Source: Dyella_A sp050749815 (lineage in GTDB: Bacteria > Pseudomonadota > Gammaproteobacteria > Xanthomonadales > Rhodanobacteraceae). Taken from it: DNA of 64,000 bases. The notes beneath the pieces are model-generated. The model made no database searches, was not told the DNA's origin, and saw only the letters and a program-made list of their open reading frames with translations. The stretch covers positions 2,170,001-2,234,000 of the forward strand of contig NZ_CP192735.1 in assembly GCF_050749815.1 (NCBI RefSeq), given 5' to 3'. The translations under genes and the position numbers were made by a program. Each line of letters opens with the position of its first letter. The stretch's first letter is position 1. Of the stretch, positions 32,964 to 41,116 are shown one piece after another.

Positions 32964-35150
32964 ATGAAATGTCCATTCATTCCGCCCAACGAGAACGAAC
33001 GGCTGCGAGCTCTGGGCTCGTATGGCCTGGGAGGATCCAGACCACTGCCCTCCCTCGATCCGGTGGTCAGGGTCGCCGCCCGCATGTTTGGCACCCCTGC
33101 GGCCGCGGTGAACATGATCGGCAGCGACCACGTCTTTTTCGCGGCGAGCACCGGCATCGGCACGGTAGACATGAGCCGTGAGGCATCCTTCTGCGCCCAT
33201 GCCATCACCCAGAACGATGTGATGGTCGTGCCCGACGCGCGGCTTGATGAGCGCTTTCATGACAATCCGCTGGTGATCGGCTCTGCCAACCTGCGCTTCT
33301 ACGCGGGCGTCCCGCTGCTGTCGCCCGAGGGGCATGCGCTGGGCGCGCTATGCGTGATCGACAGCCAGCCCCGGGAGTTTTCCGAAGAAGACCGTGCAAG
33401 GCTGCGCGAACTGGCCAAGATGGCGATGGATCGCCTGGAGCTGCGCCGCCTCGAGATGTCCACCGAGCAGGCACAGCGCCCATTCGAGGAGTTCGCGCGC
33501 CACTCGCCGACCGCCGTTGTTTGGTTCAATGCGCAGCGCGAGATCGTGGCCTGGAACAAGGCTGCCGCGGCATTGCATGGCTACGATCTGAAGGAAGGGC
33601 ATGGTGAGCTGGTTGATGCGCTCATCCCCGAACGGGAGCGTTCCGCCTTTCGCAAACTGGTCGAGCAGGCAGTAGCCGCGGGGACATTCGACCAACTGCC
33701 TATGCCGACATCCATCCACGGCCTGCGCAAGGATGGGACGGAGTTCGAGCTTGGCCTCTCGCTTTTCTGCTGGAAGGACCGCGGCCAGCTGGTCTTCAAC
33801 GCGCATCTGCAGGACATCACCGCCCGCAAGAGGGAGGAAAAGGAACTTCTCCGTCTCGCCACCACGGACATTCTGACCGGACTTGCCAACCGCGCCCGCT
33901 TCTACAGAAGCGTCGAAGAAGCATTGGCAAAATCTGCGTCCGTAGCTGTCGTAATGATTGACCTTGATGGCTTCAAGGACGTCAACGATACCTTGGGACA
34001 CACAGTGGGCGATGACATCCTGTGCGAGGTTGCACGGCGACTGGAGTCGGCGCTTGGGTCACGGGGCCTGGTTGCCCGCATTGGCGGCGATGAGTTTGGC
34101 TTGCTGTTACAGGTAGATACGCCGGAACAAGCGCATGCCGTCGCGCAGTCAGTCATCGACCGCGTGGCGGAAGCCATCCGGGTCGATGCCCATGCAGTGC
34201 GGGTAACGGCGAGCTGCGGCATCGCCGTGGCACCGCTGCATGCGCAGGAGGCGCTGGAGCTGATCGGAAACGCCGACCTTGCGCTATTCCACGCCAAGCG
34301 CCTGGGCGGTGCAACAGCATTCGTCTTTGTACAGGCGCTGCGCATGGAAGCGGTAGCCCGCCATCTCTACGGGCTTGGGTTGCATCGCGCCGTGCACGAA
34401 GGGGAGTTCGTATTGTTCTACCAGCCGCAGGTCCGGCTGTCCGATGGTGCGCTAGCAGGCGCCGAGGCATTGATCCGCTGGAGGCATCCAGAGCGAGGAT
34501 TGCTATCGCCAGCCGCCTTTTTACCCGCGCTGGAGAATGGCCCGCTTGCGGCAACCGTCGGCGCGTGGGTACTCGACGAAGCCTGTGCGCAGACGGCGCT
34601 TTGGCGACGCCGCGGGGCGGGGAATTTCCGTATCAGCGTGAACTTGTTTGGAGCCCAGTTCCGCGTCGACGACCTGGCAGCACATGTCATCTCCGCACTT
34701 GAGCGGCATGGGCTGCCACCTCAGGCCTTGGAGCTGGAGATCACCGAGAACATCGTCCTCAATCATGATGATGTGGTACTGCAGTCGCTCCGCCTGCTGC
34801 GCGAACACGGCGTGGGCGTTGCGTTCGACGATTTCGGAACTGGATTCGCCTCGCTGAGCCTGCTCAAGCGCTACCCACTCAGTCGCATCAAGATCGACCG
34901 CTCCTTCGTGCAGAACATGCTCGAATCCGGGCAAGACACTGCCGTCATCCGTGCGGTGCTCGATATGGCAAAAGCCTTCTCGCTGGAAACCATCGCCGAG
35001 GGAGTGGAAACGAACGAGCAATGCAGTGCACTGCGACAGGTCGGATGCACCGAGGGGCAAGGCTATCTGTTCGCCCGACCGCTGCCTGCCGCGGAGTTCG
35101 CCGAAACCTTTGGCATCCTCCCTCCAATTACGCTATCTCGGCACGCCTGA
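32964..35150 (+). CDS. GAF-PAS-GGDEF-EAL cyclic-di-GMP protein
   Basis: This 728-residue cytoplasmic protein starts at the ATG at 32964 (MKCPFIPPNENERLRALG), behind AAGGAA; earlier in-frame starts lack one. Order: GAF (about 20-165), PAS (about 173-290; RHSPTAVVWFNAQREIVAWN), GGDEF (about 296-455; DILTGLANR and an intact GGDEF near 374), EAL (about 465-720; EALIRW, LELEITEN, FDDFGTGFASL, IKIDRSFV, EGVET). Both catalytic motifs are intact, so it may make and break c-di-GMP. The inhibitory I-site RxxD is absent upstream of GGDEF (GSRG instead). No membrane segments are seen, so the GAF and PAS domains probably sense a cytoplasmic signal. Confidence 0.92.
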   Translation: MKCPFIPPNENERLRALGSYGLGGSRPLPSLDPVVRVAARMFGTPAAAVNMIGSDHVFFAASTGIGTVDMSREASFCAHAITQNDVMVVPDARLDERFHDNPLVIGSANLRFYAGVPLLSPEGHALGALCVIDSQPREFSEEDRARLRELAKMAMDRLELRRLEMSTEQAQRPFEEFARHSPTAVVWFNAQREIVAWNKAAAALHGYDLKEGHGELVDALIPERERSAFRKLVEQAVAAGTFDQLPMPTSIHGLRKDGTEFELGLSLFCWKDRGQLVFNAHLQDITARKREEKELLRLATTDILTGLANRARFYRSVEEALAKSASVAVVMIDLDGFKDVNDTLGHTVGDDILCEVARRLESALGSRGLVARIGGDEFGLLLQVDTPEQAHAVAQSVIDRVAEAIRVDAHAVRVTASCGIAVAPLHAQEALELIGNADLALFHAKRLGGATAFVFVQALRMEAVARHLYGLGLHRAVHEGEFVLFYQPQVRLSDGALAGAEALIRWRHPERGLLSPAAFLPALENGPLAATVGAWVLDEACAQTALWRRRGAGNFRISVNLFGAQFRVDDLAAHVISALERHGLPPQALELEITENIVLNHDDVVLQSLRLLREHGVGVAFDDFGTGFASLSLLKRYPLSRIKIDRSFVQNMLESGQDTAVIRAVLDMAKAFSLETIAEGVETNEQCSALRQVGCTEGQGYLFARPLPAAEFAETFGILPPITLSRHA

Positions 35151-35263
35151 CCTCGAACGAGGGCGGGCATCAAGCGGCCCGATCTCCCGCACGCTATTCA
35201 AGGCCGTCCGTTGCACACCACTCACGGAGCGCTCCAGAACCCGAGGGCGACGAGCAGCAGCAC

Positions 35264-35283
35264 GGCCGCGTAAAGTCGCGGCC
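35264..35283. other. Hairpin between convergent genes
   Basis: GGCCGCG (35264-35270) and CGCGGCC (35277-35283) form a 7-bp stem with a 6-base loop in the 193-base gap between the GGDEF-EAL gene and ychF, which converge. It has no T-run on either strand, so terminator function is doubtful. Confidence 0.3.
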
Positions 35284-35343
35284 TCACTGAAGGCTCCGTA
35301 AGCCCCTGGCAGTTCACGCTACAACAAATGGCGTTGGCGCATC

Positions 35344-36435
35344 TCAGACGTTGAACAGGAAGTGCAGCACGTCGCCTTCCTTGACGATGTACTCCTTGCC
35401 TTCCTTGCGCAGGCGCCCGGCCGCCGCTGCACCGGCCTCGCCCTTGTACTGGATGAAATCGTCGTAGCCGATCGTCTCGGCGCGGATGAAACCGCGCTCG
35501 AAATCGGTGTGGATCACGCCGGCGGCCTGCGGCGCGGTGGCGCCCTTCTTCACCGTCCAGGCGCGCACTTCCTTCACGCCTGCGGTGAAGTAGGTCTGCA
35601 GGCCGAGCAGCTTGTAGCCGGCGCGGATCACGCGGTTCAGGCCTGGCTCTTCCAGCCCGAAATCCTTGAGGAACTCGTCGCGGTCGGCATCGTCCAGCTG
35701 CGAGAGCTCTTCCTCGATCGCCGCACACACCGGCACCACTTCGGCGCCCTCGCTGGCGGCGCGCTCGCGCACCGCATCCAGGTGCGGGTTGTTCTCGAAG
35801 CCGTCCTCGCGCACGTTGGCGATGTACATCAGCGGCTTGAGCGTGAGCAGGAACAGGTCGCGCACCAGCGCCTTCTCTTCCTCGTCCAGCCCAAGGCTGC
35901 GCGCGGAGCGCCCCTCGTTGAGACCGGCGGAAAGCTTCTGCAGCACCGGCTTTTTCGCCAGCGCTTCCTTGTCGTTGGCCTTGGCCGCGCGCTCGGCACG
36001 ATTGAGCGCCTTGTCCACCGACTCCAGGTCGGCCAGCGCCAACTCGGTGTCGATCGTCTCGATGTCGGCGATCGGATCGACCTTGCCGGCCACGTGCACG
36101 ATGTCGCCGTGCTCGAAGCAGCGCACCACGTGGGCGATCGCGTCGACCTCACGGATGTGCGCGAGGAACTTGTTGCCCAGGCCTTCGCCCTTCGACGCGC
36201 CGGCGACCAGCCCGGCGATGTCGACGAACTCCACCGCAGTGGGAATCAGCTTCTGCGGCTTGACGATCTCGGCCAGCGCATTGAGGCGCGGGTCCGGCAC
36301 CGGCACCACGCCCACGTTCGGCTCGATCGTGCAGAACGGAAAATTCGCCGCCGCGATGCCGGCCTTGGTCAACGCATTGAATAGGGTGGACTTGCCGACG
36401 TTGGGCAGGCCGACGATGCCGCATTTGATGCCCAT
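35344..36435 (-). CDS. ychF: Redox-regulated ATPase YchF (OLA1 family)
   Basis: YchF is an Obg-family P-loop protein that prefers ATP and binds ribosomes. It is 363 residues from MGIKCGIVGLPNVGKSTLFN. Walker A is GLPNVGKST, switch/G3 is FVDIAGLVAGASKGEGLGNK, the base-specificity loop reads YIANVRED instead of a classic NKxD, and a C-terminal TGS domain contains FERGFIRAETIGYDDFIQYK. It is last in the pth-ychF group. Confidence 0.96.
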   Translation of the reverse strand: MGIKCGIVGLPNVGKSTLFNALTKAGIAAANFPFCTIEPNVGVVPVPDPRLNALAEIVKPQKLIPTAVEFVDIAGLVAGASKGEGLGNKFLAHIREVDAIAHVVRCFEHGDIVHVAGKVDPIADIETIDTELALADLESVDKALNRAERAAKANDKEALAKKPVLQKLSAGLNEGRSARSLGLDEEEKALVRDLFLLTLKPLMYIANVREDGFENNPHLDAVRERAASEGAEVVPVCAAIEEELSQLDDADRDEFLKDFGLEEPGLNRVIRAGYKLLGLQTYFTAGVKEVRAWTVKKGATAPQAAGVIHTDFERGFIRAETIGYDDFIQYKGEAGAAAAGRLRKEGKEYIVKEGDVLHFLFNV

Positions 36436-36463
36436 GGGTGACTCCGGAGCTGTGTATTTCTGG

Positions 36464-36491
36464 CGTCACGCCCGCGCAAGCGGGAACGACG
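36464..36491. repeat. REP-like palindrome between pth and ychF
   Basis: An interrupted palindrome: CGTC (36464-36467) with GACG (36488-36491) around CCCGC/GCGGG (36471-36475, 36480-36484) and a GCAA loop. It resembles the short CGTC..CCCGC-GCGGG..GACG intergenic repeats common in GC-rich proteobacteria. Only one copy was noticed in this window. Confidence 0.45.
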
Positions 36492-36533
36492 GCGCGTAAA
36501 TGAGGATGACCCGGTGGCCTGACAGAACGCCCA

Positions 36534-37115
36534 TCACGGGCCGACCGTATGCAACTGCTGCATCGCCTTGTCGAACTGCCCGGCAACCGCCAGCGGCAAC
36601 ACGTCCAGCGCGCGCGAAATGCCGTCGAGGATGGCGTCTTCATCCGGTGTCGACGGCTTGCCCAGCACCCACGGCGTCACCCGGTCCTTGTGACCCGGAT
36701 GGCCGATACCGATGCGCAGGCGATGGTACTTGCCATGGCCCAGGTGCGCGGCGATGTCGCGCAGGCCGTTCTGGCCGCCGTGGCCGCCGTCGAACTTCAT
36801 TCGCACGGTGCCGGCGGGCAGATCCAGCTCGTCGTGCGCCACCAGGCACTCGGACGGCTCGATCTTGTAGTAGCGCAGCGCCGAAGCCACGGCGATGCCG
36901 CTCTTGTTCATGAAGGTGGACGGCTTGAGCAGCCACACCGGCTCGGCGCCAATGCGTACGCGGCAGGCCTCGCCGTGCAGCTTGCCGTCGAAAGCGAAAC
37001 GCTCGCCCTGCGACGCTGCCAGGGCGTCCACAAACCAGAACCCGGCGTTGTGCCGGGTTCGGAGATATTCGGTACCGGGGTTGCCCAGCCCGACGATGAG
37101 TCGAAGTCCTGCCAT
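36534..37115 (-). CDS. pth: Peptidyl-tRNA hydrolase
   Basis: Pth recycles peptidyl-tRNA that drops off ribosomes. It is 193 residues from MAGLRLIVGLGNPGTEYLRT. The catalytic His lies in RTRHNAGFWFVD, and the other active-site motifs are LLKPSTFMNKSG and LVAHDELDLPAGTVRMKFDG with the catalytic Asp. Length is normal. It follows rplY by 54 bases. Confidence 0.97.
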   Translation of the reverse strand: MAGLRLIVGLGNPGTEYLRTRHNAGFWFVDALAASQGERFAFDGKLHGEACRVRIGAEPVWLLKPSTFMNKSGIAVASALRYYKIEPSECLVAHDELDLPAGTVRMKFDGGHGGQNGLRDIAAHLGHGKYHRLRIGIGHPGHKDRVTPWVLGKPSTPDEDAILDGISRALDVLPLAVAGQFDKAMQQLHTVGP

Positions 37116-37169
37116 GCGTCTGGCAAGCCGACACCGCCCGCGCCGCTGAGGGCGCGGGCGGATGCGGGC

Positions 37170-37814
37170 TTACTTCTTGTCGCCAGCCGGCTTCTCTTCG
37201 CCTTCGGCGGCAGCCGGGGTCTCTTCGACCTCTTCCTTCACCGTGTTGGCGGTGACGACGGCGATGTCGTGGTCGGCGCCCAGAGCCAGGGCCGGCAGTT
37301 CCACGCCCGCGGGCAGCTTGATCTGCGAGAGGTGGACGATGTCGCCGGGCTTGAGGCCAGCCAGGTCGAGCTCGATGAACTCCGGCAGATCCTTCGGCAG
37401 GCAGGACACTTCCAGCTCGGTCAGGTTGTGCGAGATCACCACGCCGGAGGTCTTGCCGGCGGCCGAGGTCTCCTGGTTGAGGAAGTGCAGCGGCACGTTC
37501 ACGCGCACGGCGGCGTTCTCATCGATGCGCAGGAAGTCCATGTGCATCATCTGCTGCTTGTACGGGTGCTTCTGCCAGTCACGCACCAGCACCTTCTGCA
37601 CGTTGCCGTCGACGTTCAGGTCGAGCACGGAGGAGAAGAACCACTCGTGCTTGGCGGCGAGCAGGATGGTGTTGTGCTCGATCTGGATGCTCTGCGGCGG
37701 CAGCTTGCCACCGTAGACGACGGCCGGCACGAACGACGCACGACGCAGGCGGCGGCTCGCACCTTTCCCCTCGTCCTTGCGGCTCTCGGCCTTGATTTCA
37801 TGGGTCTTGGACAT
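37170..37814 (-). CDS. rplY: 50S ribosomal protein L25, CTC (general stress) form
   Basis: L25 binds 5S rRNA. The protein is 214 residues from MSKTHEIKAESRKDEGKGAS, the long CTC form: the N-terminal L25 domain (1 to about 95; RRLRRASFVPAVVYGG) plus a beta-rich C-terminal domain (LDLAGLKPGDIVHLSQIKLP). The tail is Glu/Ala/Pro-rich low complexity. Its order prs-rplY-pth-ychF is common in gammaproteobacteria. Confidence 0.97.
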   Translation of the reverse strand: MSKTHEIKAESRKDEGKGASRRLRRASFVPAVVYGGKLPPQSIQIEHNTILLAAKHEWFFSSVLDLNVDGNVQKVLVRDWQKHPYKQQMMHMDFLRIDENAAVRVNVPLHFLNQETSAAGKTSGVVISHNLTELEVSCLPKDLPEFIELDLAGLKPGDIVHLSQIKLPAGVELPALALGADHDIAVVTANTVKEEVEETPAAAEGEEKPAGDKK

Positions 37815-37934
37815 TGGTCTACTACCTTGGTTTGGAAACGCCGCCTTGCGGCGGCGGAGTGACTTTCCCGCGACCAGGAAAGTCGGTTTTCGCCAAGCGG
37901 AAGCGGGCCGTGTGGCCGACCCGCCCGGCGTGAA

Positions 37935-38891
37935 TCAATCCACGTACAGCGAACTCACCGACTCGCCGAAGGCGATGCGGCGAATGGTTTCGGCCAGCAG
38001 CTCGGCGACCGAGAGCTGGCGGATCTTGGCGCAGCCCAGCGCGTCGGGGCGCAGCGGCAGCGTGTTGGTGACCACCAGCTGATCCAGCTGCGAGCCTTCG
38101 ACGTTGCGGATGGCCGCGCCCGACAGCACCGGGTGCACGCAGTACGCCACCACCTTGCGCGCGCCGCGCTCCTTCAGCGCCGCCGCCGCCGCGCAGAGCG
38201 TGCCGGCGGTATCGACGATGTCGTCCACCAGCACGCAGGTCTTGCCGTCGACGTCGCCGATGATGTTCATCACCGTGGCCACGTTGGCCTTCGGGCGGCG
38301 CTTGTCGATGATCGCCAGGTCCGCGTCGTCCAACCGCTTGGCCAGCGCGCGGGCGCGCACCACGCCGCCGACGTCCGGGCTCACCACGATCAGGTCGTCC
38401 ATCGAGTGGTTGCGCCAGATGTCCGCCAGCAGGATCGGCGAGGCGTAGACGTTGTCCACCGGGATGTCGAAGAAGCCCTGGATCTGGTCGGCGTGCAGGT
38501 CCACCGTGAGCACGCGGTCGACGCCGGCGGTGCCGATCATCTTGGCCACCATCTTCGCCGTGATCGGCACGCGCGCCGAGCGCGGGCGTCGATCCTGACG
38601 GGCGTAGCCGAAGTACGGGATCACCGCGGTGACGCTGGCCGCCGAGGCACGCTTGAGCGCGTCCACCAGGGTCAAGAGCTCGAACAGGTTCTCCGCGCTC
38701 GGCGCGCCGGTCGGCTGCAGCACGAACACTTCCTGGCGGCGTACGTTCTCCTCGATCTCGATCTGCACCTCGCCATCGCTGAAGGTGCCGACCAGGGCCT
38801 TGCCCAGCGGCATGCCCAGGCGATGCGCCACGTCCTCGGCCAACGCGCGGTGGGCATTGCCGGTAAAGAGCATCGGGCTGGACGTATCCAC
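37935..38891 (-). CDS. prs: Ribose-phosphate pyrophosphokinase
   Basis: Prs makes PRPP from ribose 5-phosphate and ATP, for nucleotide, His and Trp synthesis. I chose the GTG at 38891 (MDTSSPMLFTGNAHRALAED, 318 residues) because GAGAGGAA precedes it and the length matches the family; the ATG at 38873 would lose six residues. The longer open frame runs into tRNA-Gln. Visible are the ATP loop (YFGYARQDRRPRSARVPITA), the metal site VDLHADQIQGFFDIPVDN and the PRPP loop VLVDDIVDTAGT. Confidence 0.95.
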   Translation of the reverse strand: MDTSSPMLFTGNAHRALAEDVAHRLGMPLGKALVGTFSDGEVQIEIEENVRRQEVFVLQPTGAPSAENLFELLTLVDALKRASAASVTAVIPYFGYARQDRRPRSARVPITAKMVAKMIGTAGVDRVLTVDLHADQIQGFFDIPVDNVYASPILLADIWRNHSMDDLIVVSPDVGGVVRARALAKRLDDADLAIIDKRRPKANVATVMNIIGDVDGKTCVLVDDIVDTAGTLCAAAAALKERGARKVVAYCVHPVLSGAAIRNVEGSQLDQLVVTNTLPLRPDALGCAKIRQLSVAELLAETIRRIAFGESVSSLYVD

Positions 38892-38925
38892 TGACAATTC
38901 CTCTCGACCTACGGCCTTGGTTGAA

Positions 38926-39002
38926 TGGCTGGGGCGGCAGGATTCGAACCTGCGCATGCGGGAATCAAAATCCCGTGCCTTAACCAGCTTGGCGACGCCC
39001 CA
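38926..39002 (-). tRNA. tRNA-Gln (anticodon TTG)
   Basis: On the minus strand acceptor TGGGGCG/CGCCCCA, D-arm GCCAAGCTGGTTAAGGC, anticodon arm CGGGA-TTTTGAT-TCCCG with TTG, T-arm GCAGGTTCGAATCCTGC, and encoded CCA. It begins only three bases after the ispE stop and ends 34 bases before the prs start, so RNase P and 3' processing must cut the mRNA on both sides. Confidence 0.96.
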
Positions 39003-39005
39003 GTA

Positions 39006-40412
39006 TTACGTTGTGTGTCGCACCTGCTCCGGCTGCGGCGCGCCCTGGAAGCGCGCCAGCGAGCGATGCAGCATCGAGCGATCCGCTCCGGCGGCGACCT
39101 GCGCACTCCATGCGTCAGGACAGCGCGCTGCGATCGACAGCGCCCGCAGCTCGGACGGCGTTTCAAGAAACACGCACCCGCCGCTGCCGGACAACTTCGC
39201 CCGCCCGAAACCGCCGAGCCACTCCAGCGCGGCATCCACGCGCGGATGGCGCGCGCGTACGACCGGCTCGAAGGCGTTCTCGGCTGTTTCGCCCGAAACA
39301 AAGGATGAAATTGTCGCCCGGGGGGCATTTCGTGTCAATTCAGGCGCTTGAAACAGCGCCGCGGTGGGCACGTGTTCGCGCGGGTCCAGCACCACGTAGT
39401 GGCGGCGCGGCAGCTCGATCGGCGTGAGCAGCTCGCCGACGCCCTCGGCCCAGGCCGAGCGCCCGCGCACGAACACCGGCACGTCGGCGCCGAGCTGGCG
39501 CCCCAGTTCGGCCAAAGCATCCTCGTCGAGCCCGGCGCCCCACAGGTGGTTGAGCGCCACCAGCACGGTGGCCGCGTCGGAACTGCCGCCGCCCAGTCCG
39601 CCGCCCATCGGAATGCGCTTGTCGATGCCGATGTCGGCGCCAAGCATGATGCCGGCCCGCGCCTGCAGCAGGCGCGCAGCGCGCACAGTGATGTCCTGGT
39701 CCGACGGCACACCGGGCAGCTCGCCCTCGCGCTGGATGATGCCGTCGGCGCGCACCCGCAGGCGCAGCTCGTCGCCCCAGTCCAGCAGACGGAACACGGT
39801 CTGCAGCTCGTGATAGCCGTCCGGCCGTCGGCCGGTGATGCGCAGGAACAGGTTCAGCTTGGCCGGCGCCGGCCACACGCTCCATTCGTCCGCCGCGACC
39901 GGTAGCAACGACCGGCTCATGAACACGCGCAGGTCGTCAGGAAAGCCGTTCTCGCGATCGCGCGCCAAGGCCTCGGCGAACGCCGGATCCCGCTTGTCGA
40001 CCACGCTGAAGCCGTGCTTTGCATAGAACGGCGCGTTCCACGGCACGTCGACCAGGGTGCCCAGGTGCACCTGCCGGTAGCCCGCCGCGCGCGCCCACTG
40101 GCAGGCGTGCTCCAGCAACGCCGCGCCGATGCCGCGTCGGCCATACGCGGGCAGCACGTCCAGCTCGCCGATGCCGATCGCCTGCGGGCCGAGCGCATCG
40201 TCCAGCCAGACAAACCCCACCAGCTCGCCCTGCTCCATCGCCACCCACACCAAGCCTCGCGCGATGGCGCCGTGCAACAGCTCGGGTGGAATCGCCATGG
40301 CGGCGTAGGCCGCCCACGCCGGATGGCCGCGGAACAGCTGTACCGCGGCGCGCTCGATGGCGCACAGGGCGTCGACCTGCGAGGGCCGGGCGCGTTCGAT
40401 GCGGACGGTCAT
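39006..40412 (-). CDS. ispE: GNAT acetyltransferase-IspE fusion (4-diphosphocytidyl-2-C-methyl-D-erythritol kinase)
   Basis: One uninterrupted 468-residue frame joins two proteins. Residues 1-168 are a GNAT acetyltransferase (IERARPSQVDALCAIERAA; acetyl-CoA loop GRRGIGAALLEHACQWA; WNAPFYAKHGFSVV) ending in DLRVFMSRSLL, a normal GNAT C-terminus. Residues about 175-468 are a complete IspE of the MEP isoprenoid pathway: PAPAKLNLFLRITG, the ATP loop PMGGGLGGGSSDAATVL, LGADVPVF, and KLSGSGGCVF. An in-frame ATG at residue 165 has no ribosome binding site but could give IspE alone. The GNAT substrate is unknown. It lies after lolB and three bases before tRNA-Gln. Confidence 0.9.
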   Translation of the reverse strand: MTVRIERARPSQVDALCAIERAAVQLFRGHPAWAAYAAMAIPPELLHGAIARGLVWVAMEQGELVGFVWLDDALGPQAIGIGELDVLPAYGRRGIGAALLEHACQWARAAGYRQVHLGTLVDVPWNAPFYAKHGFSVVDKRDPAFAEALARDRENGFPDDLRVFMSRSLLPVAADEWSVWPAPAKLNLFLRITGRRPDGYHELQTVFRLLDWGDELRLRVRADGIIQREGELPGVPSDQDITVRAARLLQARAGIMLGADIGIDKRIPMGGGLGGGSSDAATVLVALNHLWGAGLDEDALAELGRQLGADVPVFVRGRSAWAEGVGELLTPIELPRRHYVVLDPREHVPTAALFQAPELTRNAPRATISSFVSGETAENAFEPVVRARHPRVDAALEWLGGFGRAKLSGSGGCVFLETPSELRALSIAARCPDAWSAQVAAGADRSMLHRSLARFQGAPQPEQVRHTT

Positions 40413-40492
40413 GACGGCTCGATGCGTGATGCGGACGCCGGTGCGGCGTCCGCGGGGGTCGATAGCCTACCCCAGACCCGGCTGGCCTCCGG

Positions 40493-41116
40493 TCAGCGCA
40501 GCGTCCAGTTGCTGACCGCGAGCCGGACTTTGTACGGCGGCTTGCTGGCGAACACCTTGGTCGGCAGCGCGGGCTGCCGGCTGGTGTCCCAGGCGCGGTA
40601 TTCCACGTGCCAGCCGTCCTGCTCGAGCACAGCGGGCAGTCGATCGGTGCCGAAGCGGATCTGCGCCGGCGAGCCCGGGGCGCGCAGCCCCAGCACCCAG
40701 GCGCGCAGCGATTCCAGCGGCACCGACCAGCCCGCCGCCTTGCGCATCAGGGCCTCGGCATCGTCGCCGCGGATCGGCTGCTTGCCGACACCTTCGAGCA
40801 CCGCGCCCTGCGTGTCGCCGCTGAGCCGGTAGTCGTAACCGAAACCGCCGTTGACGGTGAACACGTAGCTGTCGCCGCGCTGGCGCCAGCTCAAGCTGCC
40901 GCTGCCGTTGCCGCGGGAGTCGCTGGCGTTGCTGATGCCCAGGCGCCCGTCCAGGCTCCAGTCGCTGACCTCGCGCAAGGCATCCTCGCGCGCTGCCTGG
41001 GCCGCCATCAGGCCCGCATCGCCGGCCACGGTGGGACCGCGCGGCGGCAGGCTGACACAGCCGGAGAGGGCGGCCGCACCGAGCCACAGGGCGATCTTCC
41101 CGCCGTGACGCCTCAT
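40493..41116 (-). CDS. lolB: Outer-membrane lipoprotein LolB
   Basis: LolB receives lipoproteins from LolA and inserts them in the outer membrane. It is 207 residues with a lipoprotein signal peptide: MRRHGGKIALWLGAAALSGC, lipobox LSGC with Cys at residue 20. The mature part has the LolB pattern (WSLDGRLGISN, GSLSWRQRGDSYVFTV). Its start overlaps the TPR lipoprotein stop by four bases, and ispE follows, as in many gammaproteobacteria. Confidence 0.92.
   Translation of the reverse strand: MRRHGGKIALWLGAAALSGCVSLPPRGPTVAGDAGLMAAQAAREDALREVSDWSLDGRLGISNASDSRGNGSGSLSWRQRGDSYVFTVNGGFGYDYRLSGDTQGAVLEGVGKQPIRGDDAEALMRKAAGWSVPLESLRAWVLGLRAPGSPAQIRFGTDRLPAVLEQDGWHVEYRAWDTSRQPALPTKVFASKPPYKVRLAVSNWTLR

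Noticed and set aside
32686..32967. Small plus-strand frame between the STAS and GGDEF-EAL genes
   Set aside because: No recognisable product and it overlaps the start of the real gene; frameless composition.
35222..35728. Minus-strand open frame overlapping the ychF 3' end
   Set aside because: Different frame of ychF; no domain and no start site.
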